This document shows positions 53,090-62,020 of a stretch of 64,000 nt of DNA, one piece after another. The stretch is from positions 1-64,000 of the forward strand of contig NZ_FOGH01000011.1 in assembly GCF_900111165.1 (NCBI RefSeq), written 5' to 3'. The first letter of the stretch is position 1. Every line of letters begins with the position of its first letter. Made by a program: the position numbers and the translations under genes. Source of the DNA: Nitrosomonas sp. Nm51 (GTDB taxonomy: Bacteria > Pseudomonadota > Gammaproteobacteria > Burkholderiales > Nitrosomonadaceae). The notes under the pieces are model-generated. The model ran no database searches and was not told the origin of the DNA. It saw nothing but the letters and a program-made list of their open reading frames with translations.

Positions 53090-54745
53090 CTATTTTTCAG
53101 CGACAATACTGTTTTTCAGTATGAAAATCCGGTCAAAGAGGCTGTCTGCCACCGGGAGCGCCTGCAGGAGGACGATGGTGGTACGGTTTTGCATTAATGT
53201 CATCAGTGCTTCATTCAGCAACGATTGTTTCGGTTGCAGCCACAAATTGTCACAGATCAGGATGGGAGCGTTCTTAAGCAGCGCGCGCGCGATTGCAATT
53301 TTCTGCCACTGTTGGCGGGTCATGCCTGCACCGTTTTCGTCAACCCGGGTTTGCAGTCCGCAGGGCATTTCCCGAACGAATTCCGAGGCCCGGGAACTCT
53401 GGGCCGCGGCGGTAATACTGGCTTCATGGGCGCATTCTGTCAATCCGTACGCAATATTGCCGGCAACTTTGTCGTTCAGGATGACGGGCTCGTCTGACAC
53501 GACGGCGAAATGCGCGAGCAGATCGGCATGTTCGATTGCATCATACGGTGTGCCGCCGATCAGCAACCGTCCCGTCAACGGCTGATGAAATTTGAGTAGT
53601 ACATCAATCAGCATTAATCGTTCCTGTCTGCACTGACACACAAAAGCTACGGTCTCGCCGGATTTGATGCTCAGGTCGAGCCGGTACCGTGCAGTTTTTT
53701 CTGATGCCGGGTCGAAAAAGCTGACTGAATCGAATGACAAATTACCCTGCACTTCTGAAAATGTCCGGTTGTCTTGACCGGAAGCGGTGTGCTGATCGAG
53801 TAATATGAAAACCTGCTCCAGATCTTTTTGCACGTTTTGCGATGCGCGCGGTATGGCAGCCAGCCGGCATGCGGGCGCAAACATTAACAGAGTGGCTGCG
53901 GCAAAAGCTCCCAATTGATCAATCGAAAATTGGTTTCTGACGCCCTGTTGCATCATCAGGTACGATATGGCCACAAAGATCATCGAAAGAACAAGCCGAC
54001 ACAATGCCGCGATAAACGCGCCATAGTTGCTCTGATGCGTGTTGTTTTGCTGCAATGATTGCGCCGCTTTTTTTAAAAGCCGGCATTCCTGTTGCTGACC
54101 GCCGTACAGCCGTATATGCCGGAAATTTTCAATCGAGCGCTGCAAATGACTGGCCAGTGCGGCTAACAGCGGCGTATCCGCATGAAAGTAAGCGTTATCC
54201 TGTCCCTGCGTGACTTGCAGCATGATGACGGCAAACGGAATCAGTAATGCAATAAACAGCGCGAAATCCCGGTCGAGCCAGAACATGGATGCGACTAAAC
54301 CAATGATAATCAGCGTATCGCGCACGAGTACAGTGATCATTTGAATTGAGGACAGGGAAATTTCTTTGATGCGGGTTAATGCTGCTGTTGTTGACTGGTA
54401 TTTGTCCAGTTTTTGATAACGGTCCGTGCTCAGGTTGAGCAGTGTGTCGAATAAATCCGCAGTCAGTTGCGTGCAGAGACAGTTGCTCGCTTTTCTCGCC
54501 AGGTACCGGCTGCAGTAGTCGGCGATACTGCGAATGATCAGCAATATCATTACAGCCAGAAATCCGGTTTGTATGGCGTTCACATTTTTTTCAATAAATA
54601 CGGCATGCAGTATTTCCAGAATAAAAAGCGGTAACGTTGACAGGGCGAATGCAACGATCAGCAGCATCGGGAATACCCAGATGAGCACTTTCCGGCAAGC
54701 TGTCATTTTTTTTGCAAGGCGTTTGTAGTAGTGTGTGTGAATCAT
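53090..54745 (-). CDS. MsbA-like ABC exporter homologue with degenerate ATPase motifs
   Basis: This 551-residue protein (ATG 54745; an in-frame TTG gives 578) has the MsbA layout: six membrane helices (residues 15-300) followed by an ABC domain. The catalytic motifs are all damaged without any frameshift. The Walker A position (about 369-377) reads VCQCRQERL and lacks G-x-x-G-x-G-K. The signature is GMTRQQ in place of LSGGQ (about 474-478). Walker B is ILICDN, with the catalytic Glu changed to Asn. The H-loop His is Gln in VLLQAL. The rest of the domain is well kept (QKIAIARALLKNAPIL), which argues for selection rather than decay. It probably cannot hydrolyse ATP alone. It is convergent with the CapD-type gene. 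Confidence 0.85.
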   Translation of the reverse strand: MIHTHYYKRLAKKMTACRKVLIWVFPMLLIVAFALSTLPLFILEILHAVFIEKNVNAIQTGFLAVMILLIIRSIADYCSRYLARKASNCLCTQLTADLFDTLLNLSTDRYQKLDKYQSTTAALTRIKEISLSSIQMITVLVRDTLIIIGLVASMFWLDRDFALFIALLIPFAVIMLQVTQGQDNAYFHADTPLLAALASHLQRSIENFRHIRLYGGQQQECRLLKKAAQSLQQNNTHQSNYGAFIAALCRLVLSMIFVAISYLMMQQGVRNQFSIDQLGAFAAATLLMFAPACRLAAIPRASQNVQKDLEQVFILLDQHTASGQDNRTFSEVQGNLSFDSVSFFDPASEKTARYRLDLSIKSGETVAFVCQCRQERLMLIDVLLKFHQPLTGRLLIGGTPYDAIEHADLLAHFAVVSDEPVILNDKVAGNIAYGLTECAHEASITAAAQSSRASEFVREMPCGLQTRVDENGAGMTRQQWQKIAIARALLKNAPILICDNLWLQPKQSLLNEALMTLMQNRTTIVLLQALPVADSLFDRIFILKNSIVAEK

Positions 54746-55147
54746 GATTGTATGTAGTCGGTTGTGCGCAAGCTGTAAGGCGATAAATGAAAGCGATTCG
54801 ATCTGCTGGCTAATAATGTTAGTCAATATTTTAAGCCAGAAGCGCCAATTTGGGTTTTATGTGATAGGTATGACTATTGTAAATCAGCGGGCAGCGGGGC
54901 TTGCGTATCAACTGCGTTGTCCAGCCAAGCCGCGCAATACGGGATCGAATGGTACGGCGGCCGGCTTGTGTTTATTATGGTCGTCAGGCTGCTGATTTTT
55001 CCAACAGCATGCGTCCATCCCGGTGTGACGAACTGGAAATTACCGGTGCTAACCGGATATACTTGCAACAGGCGGTGCAGCTTGCCGATAACGGCAATGG
55101 ACGTTAGCTGCTGCAGGTGCCGGATTTCAAAATTTGAATCTTTACTG
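54746..55147. other. divergent non-coding interval
   Basis: About 400 bp separate the MsbA-like gene and rfbC. Open frames here read into rfbC but have no ribosome site or recognisable sequence. A candidate promoter could not be chosen with confidence. No repeat of family A or B is present. Confidence 0.4.
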
Positions 55148-55699
55148 ATGATTGCAACGCAACTGACAATTCCCGAAGTTTTTTTGATAGAGCCGAAAGT
55201 GTTTGGCGATGCGCGCGGATTTTTTTTCGAAAGTTTCAACCTGCGCGAGTTTGAGCAGGCAATCGGTGAGCAGGTGTCCTTTGTGCAGGCAAACCACTCC
55301 CGTTCCGCCAGACGGGTACTGCGCGGACTGCATTACCAGATCAGGCAGCCGCAGGGCAAGCTGGTTCGTGTGGTTGCAGGAGAGGTTTTCGACGTGGCAG
55401 TGGATTTGCGCCGTTCGTCCTCGACTTTCGGACAGTGGGCTGGTGAAATACTGAATGCTGAAAACAAAAAACAGCTTTGGGTGCCTGCAGGGTTCGCACA
55501 TGGTTTTGTCGTGCTGTCGGAATATGCGGATTTTTTGTATCAGACAACCGATTACTGGGCGCCGCAATACGAGCGCTGTATTATCTGGAACGACCCGGCA
55601 TTAAAGATTGACTGGCCTATCGATGAAGAACCGGTTCTGTCGGAAAAAGACAGGCAGGGATTGCCGCTCAAATTGGCGGAAGTCTATGAGGCGGTGTAA
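55148..55699 (+). CDS. rfbC: dTDP-4-dehydrorhamnose 3,5-epimerase
   Basis: RfbC/RmlC epimerises dTDP-4-keto-6-deoxyglucose on the way to dTDP-L-rhamnose (EC 5.1.3.13). The 183-residue cupin-fold protein begins IPEVFLIEPKVFGDARGFFFESFN and has SVR-like NHSRSARRVLRGLHYQ with the catalytic His, GKLVRVVAGEVFDVAVDLRRSSSTFG and WVPAGFAHGFVVLSE. The ATG at 55148 fits homologous starts; the longer open frame upstream does not. The other rml genes are not in the window. Together with the upstream genes it points to a rhamnose-containing surface glycan. Confidence 0.93.
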   Translation: MIATQLTIPEVFLIEPKVFGDARGFFFESFNLREFEQAIGEQVSFVQANHSRSARRVLRGLHYQIRQPQGKLVRVVAGEVFDVAVDLRRSSSTFGQWAGEILNAENKKQLWVPAGFAHGFVVLSEYADFLYQTTDYWAPQYERCIIWNDPALKIDWPIDEEPVLSEKDRQGLPLKLAEVYEAV

Positions 55700-55713
55700 A
55701 AACCAGATGGCGC

Positions 55714-57066
55714 ATGGCTAAGCAGAAATCGGTTTATGTCTGTACGGAATGCGGCGGACAAACGTTGAAATGGCAAGGACAATGTCTGCACTGTCAGTCA
55801 TGGAATACGCTTGTTGAAACTGCAGCCGAAAAGCGCGTAACACGATTTAGCCCGGTATCGGAAATCGATCGGGTGCAAAACCTGAGCGATGTCGAGGTGC
55901 AGGAAGAACCGCGCTGTCCGACCGGAATTTCTGAACTTGACCGGGTACTGGGTGGCGGTTTGGTGCGGGGAGGCGTTGTGCTGCTGGGCGGCGATCCCGG
56001 AATCGGTAAATCTACCTTATTGCTGCAGGCTTTGGCGCATTTATCGACCGGGCGGCAGGTACTGTATATCAGTGGCGAGGAATCAGCGCAGCAGGTTGCG
56101 CTACGCGCCAGGCGTCTGGCGTTGAATGTGCAGGCTGTGTCACTTTTCGCAGAAATCCAGCTGGAAAGAATTCAGGCGGTATTGCGTGAAAATAAACCCG
56201 ATATAGCGGTTATCGATTCTATCCAGACGATTTATTCCGAAGCGCTGCAATCCGCGCCGGGTTCGGTTGCGCAAGTACGGGAATGCGCCGCGCAGCTAAC
56301 CCGGTTGGCCAAAGCCAGCGGCACCGCACTTATTCTGATTGGCCATGTTACCAAGGAAGGCGCACTGGCCGGTCCGCGCGTACTGGAGCATATGGTCGAT
56401 ACAGTTTTGTATTTTGAAGGTGATTTGCATTCCAGTTTCCGTCTGGTACGAGCGTTCAAAAACCGTTTCGGTGCAGTGAACGAGCTGGGCGTCTTTGCCA
56501 TGAGTGAAAAGGGGTTGCGCGAAGTCAGAAATCCCTCGGCTTTATTTTTGTCGCATCATGACGGACAGGTGGCGGGCTCCTGTATCATGGTGACGCAGGA
56601 AGGTACGCGACCGTTACTGGTTGAAATACAGGCGCTGGTCGATGACGCGCGCGCGCCGCATCCCAAACGGTTAAGCGTTGGCCTGGAACAGAACCGGCTG
56701 GCGATGTTGCTGGCCGTTTTGCACCGCCATGCCGGGATACCGTGTTTTGATCAGGACGTGTTTGTAAATGCGGTCGGGGGTGTAAAAATATCCGAACCTG
56801 GTGCAGATCTTGCGGTTTTACTGGCCATTGTGTCGTCGTTAAAAAACAAGCCGCTGGCGGAAAAAATGGTGGTGATTGGTGAAATCGGCCTGGCCGGAGA
56901 AGTGCGTCCGGTGCAACGCGGACAGGAACGCCTGAAAGAAGCGGCCAAGCTCGGCTTTACGCGTGCAATTATTCCGTTGGCCAACAAAACCAGACAACCC
57001 GTTTCCGGTATTGACGTTACGGCTGTGGGCAGGATAGGCGAGGCGGTAGCGCAGATGTATGGATAA
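55714..57066 (+). CDS. radA: DNA repair protein RadA
   Basis: RadA (Sms) is a RecA-like ATPase that drives branch migration in recombinational repair. The 450-residue protein has the N-terminal four-Cys zinc finger (CTECGGQTLKWQGQCLHC), Walker A GGDPGIGKST (about residues 92-100), the RadA-specific KNRFG motif (about 249-253) and a C-terminal Lon-like domain (residues 290-445, VGGVKISEPGADLAVLLAI). All key parts are intact. It lies 14 bp after rfbC, so it may be co-transcribed with it. Confidence 0.96.
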   Translation: MAKQKSVYVCTECGGQTLKWQGQCLHCQSWNTLVETAAEKRVTRFSPVSEIDRVQNLSDVEVQEEPRCPTGISELDRVLGGGLVRGGVVLLGGDPGIGKSTLLLQALAHLSTGRQVLYISGEESAQQVALRARRLALNVQAVSLFAEIQLERIQAVLRENKPDIAVIDSIQTIYSEALQSAPGSVAQVRECAAQLTRLAKASGTALILIGHVTKEGALAGPRVLEHMVDTVLYFEGDLHSSFRLVRAFKNRFGAVNELGVFAMSEKGLREVRNPSALFLSHHDGQVAGSCIMVTQEGTRPLLVEIQALVDDARAPHPKRLSVGLEQNRLAMLLAVLHRHAGIPCFDQDVFVNAVGGVKISEPGADLAVLLAIVSSLKNKPLAEKMVVIGEIGLAGEVRPVQRGQERLKEAAKLGFTRAIIPLANKTRQPVSGIDVTAVGRIGEAVAQMYG

Positions 57067-57081
57067 CCGTGAAATGCTGCA

Positions 57082-57909
57082 ATGATGCATCCCGGCACCG
57101 TTGATCAGGCCACGCGCAGGCGGCTGATATTGCTACTGGTGTTTTCAGTGGCTGTTGTGCTGCTGGCCGTAACAATGCCGCCAACTTCACAACCGCATGC
57201 CTACCATGCATTTGCCGACCAACGCACCTTGTTCGGTATTCCGAATTTCATGAATGTGGTATCCAATCTTGCAATTCTGTTCAGCGGAATAGCCGGGTTA
57301 TCGCTGCTCTGGCGTACATACAGGATACAGAACCGGACCGAGCTGCGGCGTTTCAGGTCAACTGCCGAGTACTGGCCCTATCTGATCCTGTTTACAAGCG
57401 TGGTCCTGGTGGCGCCGGGCTCCGCTTATTATCACTGGGAGCCGGACAATGCCGGTTTGGTCTGGGACAGGCTGCCGATTGCTGTGGGCGTCAGTGCCCT
57501 GCTGGCTGGCGTGTTATCCGATCGGGTTTGCCCGGCACTCGGGTTATGGGCTTTACCTGTACTCGTTTTTATGGGGGCAGGTAGCGTGATTTACTGGTAT
57601 CTGGGTGAGCTGCGCGGTATCGGCAATCTGAATCTTTATATTGTGATTCAGTTTTACTCGTTATTACTGGTTGTGCTGTTAAGCCTGCTGCTGCCTTCCC
57701 GCTATACCCACGGTGAAGATATATGCAAAGCCATCGGGCTTTATGCCGCGGCCAAATTCGCGGAAACGTTCGACCAGCAAATCTTCGCTTTAGGACAGAT
57801 TATCAGCGGACACACAGTAAAACACCTGGTTGCGGCATTGTCGATCTGGTGGATTGTGAGAATGCTGCGAAGAAGAGTACCGGCAATCAAAGAATCAGTA
57901 GCAGGATAG
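57082..57909 (+). CDS. CREST-type (ceramidase-like) membrane hydrolase
   Basis: This is a 275-residue protein with seven or so membrane helices. Conserved motifs fit the alkaline ceramidase/PAQR/Per1 (CREST) superfamily of membrane metal hydrolases: NFMNVVSNLAILFSG, then GSAYYHWEPDNAGLVWDRLP (Ser, His and Asp of the metal site, about residues 113-132) and the late SGHTVKHLVAA with two His. A lipid amide or ester substrate is likely in the family but not known here. It starts 15 bp after radA. Confidence 0.75.
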   Translation: MMHPGTVDQATRRRLILLLVFSVAVVLLAVTMPPTSQPHAYHAFADQRTLFGIPNFMNVVSNLAILFSGIAGLSLLWRTYRIQNRTELRRFRSTAEYWPYLILFTSVVLVAPGSAYYHWEPDNAGLVWDRLPIAVGVSALLAGVLSDRVCPALGLWALPVLVFMGAGSVIYWYLGELRGIGNLNLYIVIQFYSLLLVVLLSLLLPSRYTHGEDICKAIGLYAAAKFAETFDQQIFALGQIISGHTVKHLVAALSIWWIVRMLRRRVPAIKESVAG

Positions 57910-58050
57910 CGTTATTCTACGGTGCGGCATCCTGTTAAAGGATAATGATGGATGTGCCGTGTCCTGCCTGATGTGGCATTTGGAAAACGTTTTCGAGACG
58001 GCCGATGTAAGGCAGATAGTTTTTCAACGGCCCGTCAAAGGCGCGTTTTA

Positions 58051-58368
58051 TCAAAAATGCACCGCAAGCCAGATTGTTTCCCGATCGGAATCAGTCCAGC
58101 TGACCCTGTGTTTTTTATGTGACGGAATATGAATAAAATCACCTGTTTCCAAGCTCACTTCGGTATGATCGTCAAACATTAATCTGGCGCTGCCTCTCAA
58201 AACCAGCACCCATTCGTTTTTGTTCTGATCGTACCAGCCACTTTCCGGTGACTGATGGCCTCTGGAAACAATTTTCTCGATGATTACGCTGTCACTGCTA
58301 ATTAGCACCTCAAACAACTCGTCATCCAGATCAGGCGGGATTGAGGCGAAAATATTTCCAGGCTTCAT
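58051..58368 (-). CDS. small cupin domain protein
   Basis: This is a 105-residue single-domain cupin with the pattern ESGWYDQNKNEWVLVLRGSARL followed by ETGDFIHIPSHKKHRV. The usual first-motif His pair is replaced (GHQSPESGWYDQ), but Glu and the later His remain. The closest match in style is the cupin group of unknown function found in many proteobacteria. There is no clear operon partner; the gene ends 141 bp from the convergent CREST gene. Confidence 0.8.
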   Translation of the reverse strand: MKPGNIFASIPPDLDDELFEVLISSDSVIIEKIVSRGHQSPESGWYDQNKNEWVLVLRGSARLMFDDHTEVSLETGDFIHIPSHKKHRVSWTDSDRETIWLAVHF

Positions 58369-58677
58369 ATGATTATGCTGATGCCAACGCTCCGCCTAAT
58401 TCATCACAGCCCGGGTGTTCGTCCTGCGGGCAGCTTTAGCCCAATGAATATTGCGCCAGTACGCTGGACTCTGGTCTGTAATTATTATGCCATTCTCATT
58501 TAACTATCTGTTTATAGTTATAATTTTCTCTGGGTAAGCGATGGCAGGGTTGTATTATTGCTTTATCTACAAAAACACAGTCGCCGACAAACAGGTAATC
58601 CAACTGGCACCCAATAAAATTGCGGCTGCATTACCTGTCTACCTGTTTCTCAGCGTACTGACAGTATCAGACGGAAT
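58369..58677. other. non-coding interval between cupin and cytochrome P460 genes
   Basis: About 309 bp hold no coding frame of note. Short AT-rich stretches (TTTATAGTTATAATTTTC near 58510) may carry the promoter of the cupin gene on the minus strand. No repeat family copy is present. Confidence 0.4.
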
Positions 58678-59202
58678 TTAGTGATTTTTCACAAAATCAA
58701 CCAGCTTTTGATATGTAAACAGATAGTCCTGATTTGATAACGGGGTGTGGCATTGCACGCAGTTTAAGTCATTGCTTTTTTCCGTTCCGTCCGGATTATA
58801 AACTGCAAATCCCCAGTTGCCCGTGCGGTTCTCAGCCGGGTAGGCCTCATCCCAGTTGTCACGGTTTTCCATTACAGCGACAGCGCCCAGCGAATCAATG
58901 ATGAAAATACCATCGTCACCTGGTAACGGCTTCCCATCTTCACCTGTTTTTGTGCTGTATATCTCCATCACTACAACAGAACCTGAATCGCCTGCCTGAT
59001 TTTCCTTATAACTGGATATGGCTGTTTCGTTTGCATACAATCTGGCAACCTGAGTTTGGTTGGCGCGGTTTACCGTGGCATATTTGGTAAAGGTTTTTTC
59101 ATAGCCCTCCGGGAATTTCACATACTCAGGATCTCCGCCACTATGTGCGTAAATAGGCGTTATCGCGAGTATCGCTGCAAGTATTTTCAAAACACCTTTC
59201 AT
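58678..59202 (-). CDS. cytochrome P460 family c-type haem protein
   Basis: This is a 174-residue periplasmic protein with a signal peptide (KILAAILAITPIYAHSGG) and one haem-binding motif CVQCH at residues 148-152 near the C-terminus. GNWGFAVYNPDG and the preceding beta-rich domain match the cytochrome P460 / cytochrome c'-beta family. In Nitrosomonas, P460 oxidises hydroxylamine (to nitrous oxide or nitric oxide) with a haem cross-linked to a Lys; Lys 85 in IYSTKTGEDGK could be that residue, but alignment is needed. AAGGAG lies seven bases before the ATG. Its presence supports an ammonia- or methane-oxidising host. Confidence 0.85.
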   Translation of the reverse strand: MKGVLKILAAILAITPIYAHSGGDPEYVKFPEGYEKTFTKYATVNRANQTQVARLYANETAISSYKENQAGDSGSVVVMEIYSTKTGEDGKPLPGDDGIFIIDSLGAVAVMENRDNWDEAYPAENRTGNWGFAVYNPDGTEKSNDLNCVQCHTPLSNQDYLFTYQKLVDFVKNH

Positions 59203-59265
59203 TGTTTTCTCCTTTTCTTGATAGTCATACGAAACAAAATACTACCCTCCACCCTTATAAAACTG

Positions 59266-59646
59266 CTATTCTTTCAAACCTATTTTACCCATGTCAATCA
59301 CCAGTTGCGCCGATAAATAGATTATCAGTACGGTCAACGTCAAATAAACGATAAACAGAACGGGCTTTTCTTTTATTGTATCCAGAAATGTTTTATGTTT
59401 CCCGGTTTTCTTTAAACGGTTATATTCTTCGCGCATTCGGATCGTTCGCGTTTTCTGGTATTCATCCAGAAGCGCGCGCGCTTTACTGAATTGAGCCGCA
59501 TCTGTTAACCAGATGGCCGGCATGGAAACACCCCAGTTTCCTCCCGATGTTTCAAAAAAATCAATCGCATTGTCTTTCAGCAACGCACGCACATCATGCG
59601 CCTCATCATCTGGAACGCCATTTAGCTTAAAAAATATTTTTGACAT
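59266..59646 (-). CDS. small membrane-anchored protein (DUF6164-like)
   Basis: This is a 126-residue protein with a soluble N-terminal domain (VPDDEAHDVRALLKDNAIDFFET, an ACT/DUF2007-like pattern for sensing small ligands) and a C-terminal membrane helix (KPVLFIVYLTLTVLIIYLS). I recall this layout as DUF6164; function is not known. The gene lies upstream of the P460 gene on the same strand with a 63-bp gap. Confidence 0.75.
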   Translation of the reverse strand: MSKIFFKLNGVPDDEAHDVRALLKDNAIDFFETSGGNWGVSMPAIWLTDAAQFSKARALLDEYQKTRTIRMREEYNRLKKTGKHKTFLDTIKEKPVLFIVYLTLTVLIIYLSAQLVIDMGKIGLKE

Positions 59647-59776
59647 TAAAAAACCTGTTGTCCACCCGCATACTCAAAACGAAGATTTTCTTTTGGATTG
59701 ATGCTATCTTTGCGGTCATTCGATTGAATGTCAAGCCATGTCATGAATAATAGATTTACACTATCATATTGACGTT

Positions 59777-60613
59777 ATGAAAAAAACGATTTTAATCACG
59801 GGCTGTTCAAGCGGTATCGGCTATTGCGCTGCCAAGACGCTGCATAACCACGGTTATCGTGTTTTCGCTACCGCACGCAGACCGGCAAGTGTTGAAATGC
59901 TGCTGAATGAAGGACTGGAAAGCTTTCAGCTGGATCTGGCGGATTCAAATTCCATCAACCTTGCATTTAAGTCTGTAATGCGGCTGACAAATGGCGAGTT
60001 ATATGCAGTTTTTAACAATGGCGCATATGGTCTGCCGGGCGCGATTGAAGATTTGAGCCGCGAAGCGCTGCGCGGTCAATTCGAAACCAATGTTTTCGGT
60101 TGGCAGGAACTGACAAATCTTATTCTACCTGTGATGCGCAAACAGGGTTATGGCCGCATCATACAAAACAGTTCCGTGCTGGGCTTTGTTTCATTGCCTT
60201 TTCGGGGTGCATATAATGCAACCAAATACGCTATCGAAGGATTAAGTGACACCATGCGTCTCGAATTAACGGGCAGTAATATTTTCGTCAGCTTGATTGA
60301 ACCAGGTCCAATTGAAAGCAGATTCCGGGAAAACGCCGTCAAAATGCTGTTGAAATATGTTGATGTGGAAAAAAGCATTCACCACGAGCGTTATCATAAA
60401 GTGCTCAAGCGGCTGCATACCAAGGGTCCCGCCGTGCCCTTTACATTGCCGCCGGAGGCCGTGCTCAGGCGTGTCATTCATGCACTGGAAGCGAAGAAAC
60501 CGCATCCCCGCTATTACGTCACTTTCCCTACTTTCCTGTTTGGCACACTTAAACGTTTTCTCAGCACCCGCGCACTAGATGCATTACTTGCCAAATCCGG
60601 CGGGGACCATTAA
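59777..60613 (+). CDS. short-chain dehydrogenase/reductase
   Basis: This is a 278-residue classical SDR with the cofactor motif TGCSSGIG (residues 8-15), NNGAYG (about 86-91), the catalytic Ser in QNSSVLGF, YNATKYA with the Tyr/Lys pair (about 154-158) and SLIEPGPIES. The ARRPAS segment after beta-2 fits NADP(H) use. The closest style is the YbbO-like group. The C-terminal 30 residues (HPRYYVTFPTFLFGTLKRFLSTR) look membrane-associated. Substrate unknown. It is divergent from the small membrane protein gene. Confidence 0.9.
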   Translation: MKKTILITGCSSGIGYCAAKTLHNHGYRVFATARRPASVEMLLNEGLESFQLDLADSNSINLAFKSVMRLTNGELYAVFNNGAYGLPGAIEDLSREALRGQFETNVFGWQELTNLILPVMRKQGYGRIIQNSSVLGFVSLPFRGAYNATKYAIEGLSDTMRLELTGSNIFVSLIEPGPIESRFRENAVKMLLKYVDVEKSIHHERYHKVLKRLHTKGPAVPFTLPPEAVLRRVIHALEAKKPHPRYYVTFPTFLFGTLKRFLSTRALDALLAKSGGDH

Positions 60614-60647
60614 ATAACGGCGCGCAGTCATTTAACAAGCTGTATTT

Positions 60648-60814
60648 TAGGAGCCGCGAATAAATAAGTGTGACAATCGGGCGCGTCCGGCGGGATGCAA
60701 TGCAAGGCGGGAGGATGAGTCATAGCACAACAAGCTGTGGCGGCGGCAAACAACGCCGCGGTGTGCCCGCCAGATGCGATCCAGGTGTTACAGTTATTTA
60801 TGAACGATTCCTAA
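60648..60814 (-). repeat. repeat family A, full copy 4 (opposite orientation)
   Basis: This 167-bp copy is reversed relative to copies 1-3 (TTTAGGAGCCGCGAATAAAT at the left, TTATTTATGAACGATTCCTAA at the right). It lies between the convergent SDR and PEP-CTERM genes, and its right end encodes the last residues and stop codon of the PEP-CTERM protein. Confidence 0.9.
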
Positions 60815-61442
60815 GTCTGCGTCTAGAAACAAACATTCCAAGCAAACCAAGAGCTAACAGACTAATTAATCCAGGTTCTGGCATAGGAGTCGACACCTTT
60901 GCTGTAAATCCAATATTTTGGAAATCAACTTGTCGATTAGTGCCAGTTAAAAAAGCGGTAACAAATTGAACATTTAAAGGTGCTGGCAGAACGATATCCT
61001 GCGCTAGTATTCCCGGCGAACTACCTAGTGCAGGCTGAATACCTAAAGTTCCTACTTGTACGTTAGAGCTATTGAAGAAAGTAAAATCAATGTTGTCCAC
61101 ATCGAAACCTTCACCTGTATAATTCCAAAAATGTAACGTACTGATGTCATATTCTTGACCGAAGTTAAAAAGCAATTCTAACCCGCCTCCTACATTACCA
61201 GCGGTGAACCAAATATGGGTGCTTTGATTATGAAATTCAGTAGCGGTTGCAGAAGGGGCGTCTATTACTTTATCAATTGTATTACCGCCACTAAATGTAT
61301 TGTTGAAACTGCCAGATGATGTACCTGCGCCAACTGAAACACTGATATTTGTGTTGTTAAGATAAATTGGCGATCCAAACGCACTTGTAATACTGAATGA
61401 AATTAGAAGTAAAGCTTTTAACACAAGTACCTTTATAAACAT
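60798..61442 (-). CDS. PEP-CTERM sorting domain protein
   Basis: This is a 214-residue exported protein with a signal peptide (VLVLKALLLISFSITSAFGSP), a beta-rich body (HFWNYTGEGFDVDNIDFTFF, typical of PEP-CTERM F5/8-like domains) and a C-terminal PEP-CTERM signal: MPEPGLISLLALGLLGMF followed by the basic SRRRLRNRS. Exosortase recognises this tail in EPS-producing Gram-negatives. The Arg-Asn-Arg-Ser end and the TAA stop come from a family A repeat. AAGGAG precedes the ATG. Confidence 0.9.
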   Translation of the reverse strand: MFIKVLVLKALLLISFSITSAFGSPIYLNNTNISVSVGAGTSSGSFNNTFSGGNTIDKVIDAPSATATEFHNQSTHIWFTAGNVGGGLELLFNFGQEYDISTLHFWNYTGEGFDVDNIDFTFFNSSNVQVGTLGIQPALGSSPGILAQDIVLPAPLNVQFVTAFLTGTNRQVDFQNIGFTAKVSTPMPEPGLISLLALGLLGMFVSRRRLRNRS

Positions 61443-61712
61443 ATATTTTCTCCTTGTTCTTAATGTTTTTGGCTTAATTTGCCTTTTAATATTGAAGCAA
61501 ATATTGTGCCTGTTTATTAATTCATATATTTGTCAATAGCTTACAAGCATTAGGATTAAATCTAAAAAAATGTGTAAAAAATTTCGGCATTAGAGCCTCT
61601 TGCAAAACTCAAAGAAATAGAGGGAATTATTGGTTGAGACAGTCAAAAATAGAAAGGAACTTGCTCATAAATGGTAAAACAGCGTTTCAAAACAATCTAA
61701 AAGTAACTATAA

Positions 61713-61928
61713 ATGAGCAAGTTAAGAGATGCCGTATCACAATATCGGCTGACTATACAAGGTTCATTATTTCCCTGACTGAAAGAGGAGTCAGGCGAAC
61801 TGACAAAGAAGCATCAGGAACCGGTAACCACCTTGGAGCTTTTGCAAATAGAGAGGTTTGCTTATTCCAACCGTGGTTTTCCCGGTTGTCCGCTCAAAAG
61901 CCATAATGCCAGGGTAAATTTGTTCTAA
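61713..61928 (+). pseudogene. decayed N-terminal fragment of an IS transposase
   Basis: From the ATG at 61713 the frame reads MSKLRDAVSQYRL, then an in-frame stop at 61776, then TTLELLQIERFAYSNRGFPG and a stop at 61926. The ...LELL.IE.F....RGFPGRP pattern is the N-terminus of a transposase of the IS1182/IS5 type. Everything after about 72 codons is missing. A possible terminal repeat (GAGCCTCTTGCAAAACTC) starts at 61594. The interval 61443-61593 shows nothing else. Confidence 0.7.
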
Positions 61929-62020
61929 CCCTGAGAGCTAATAGGGACGGGTGCATTTAAATAAAGCTGAACATAACCAACGGATATTGATATAAAGGAG
62001 CCTCAACAAAACCCGATTGA

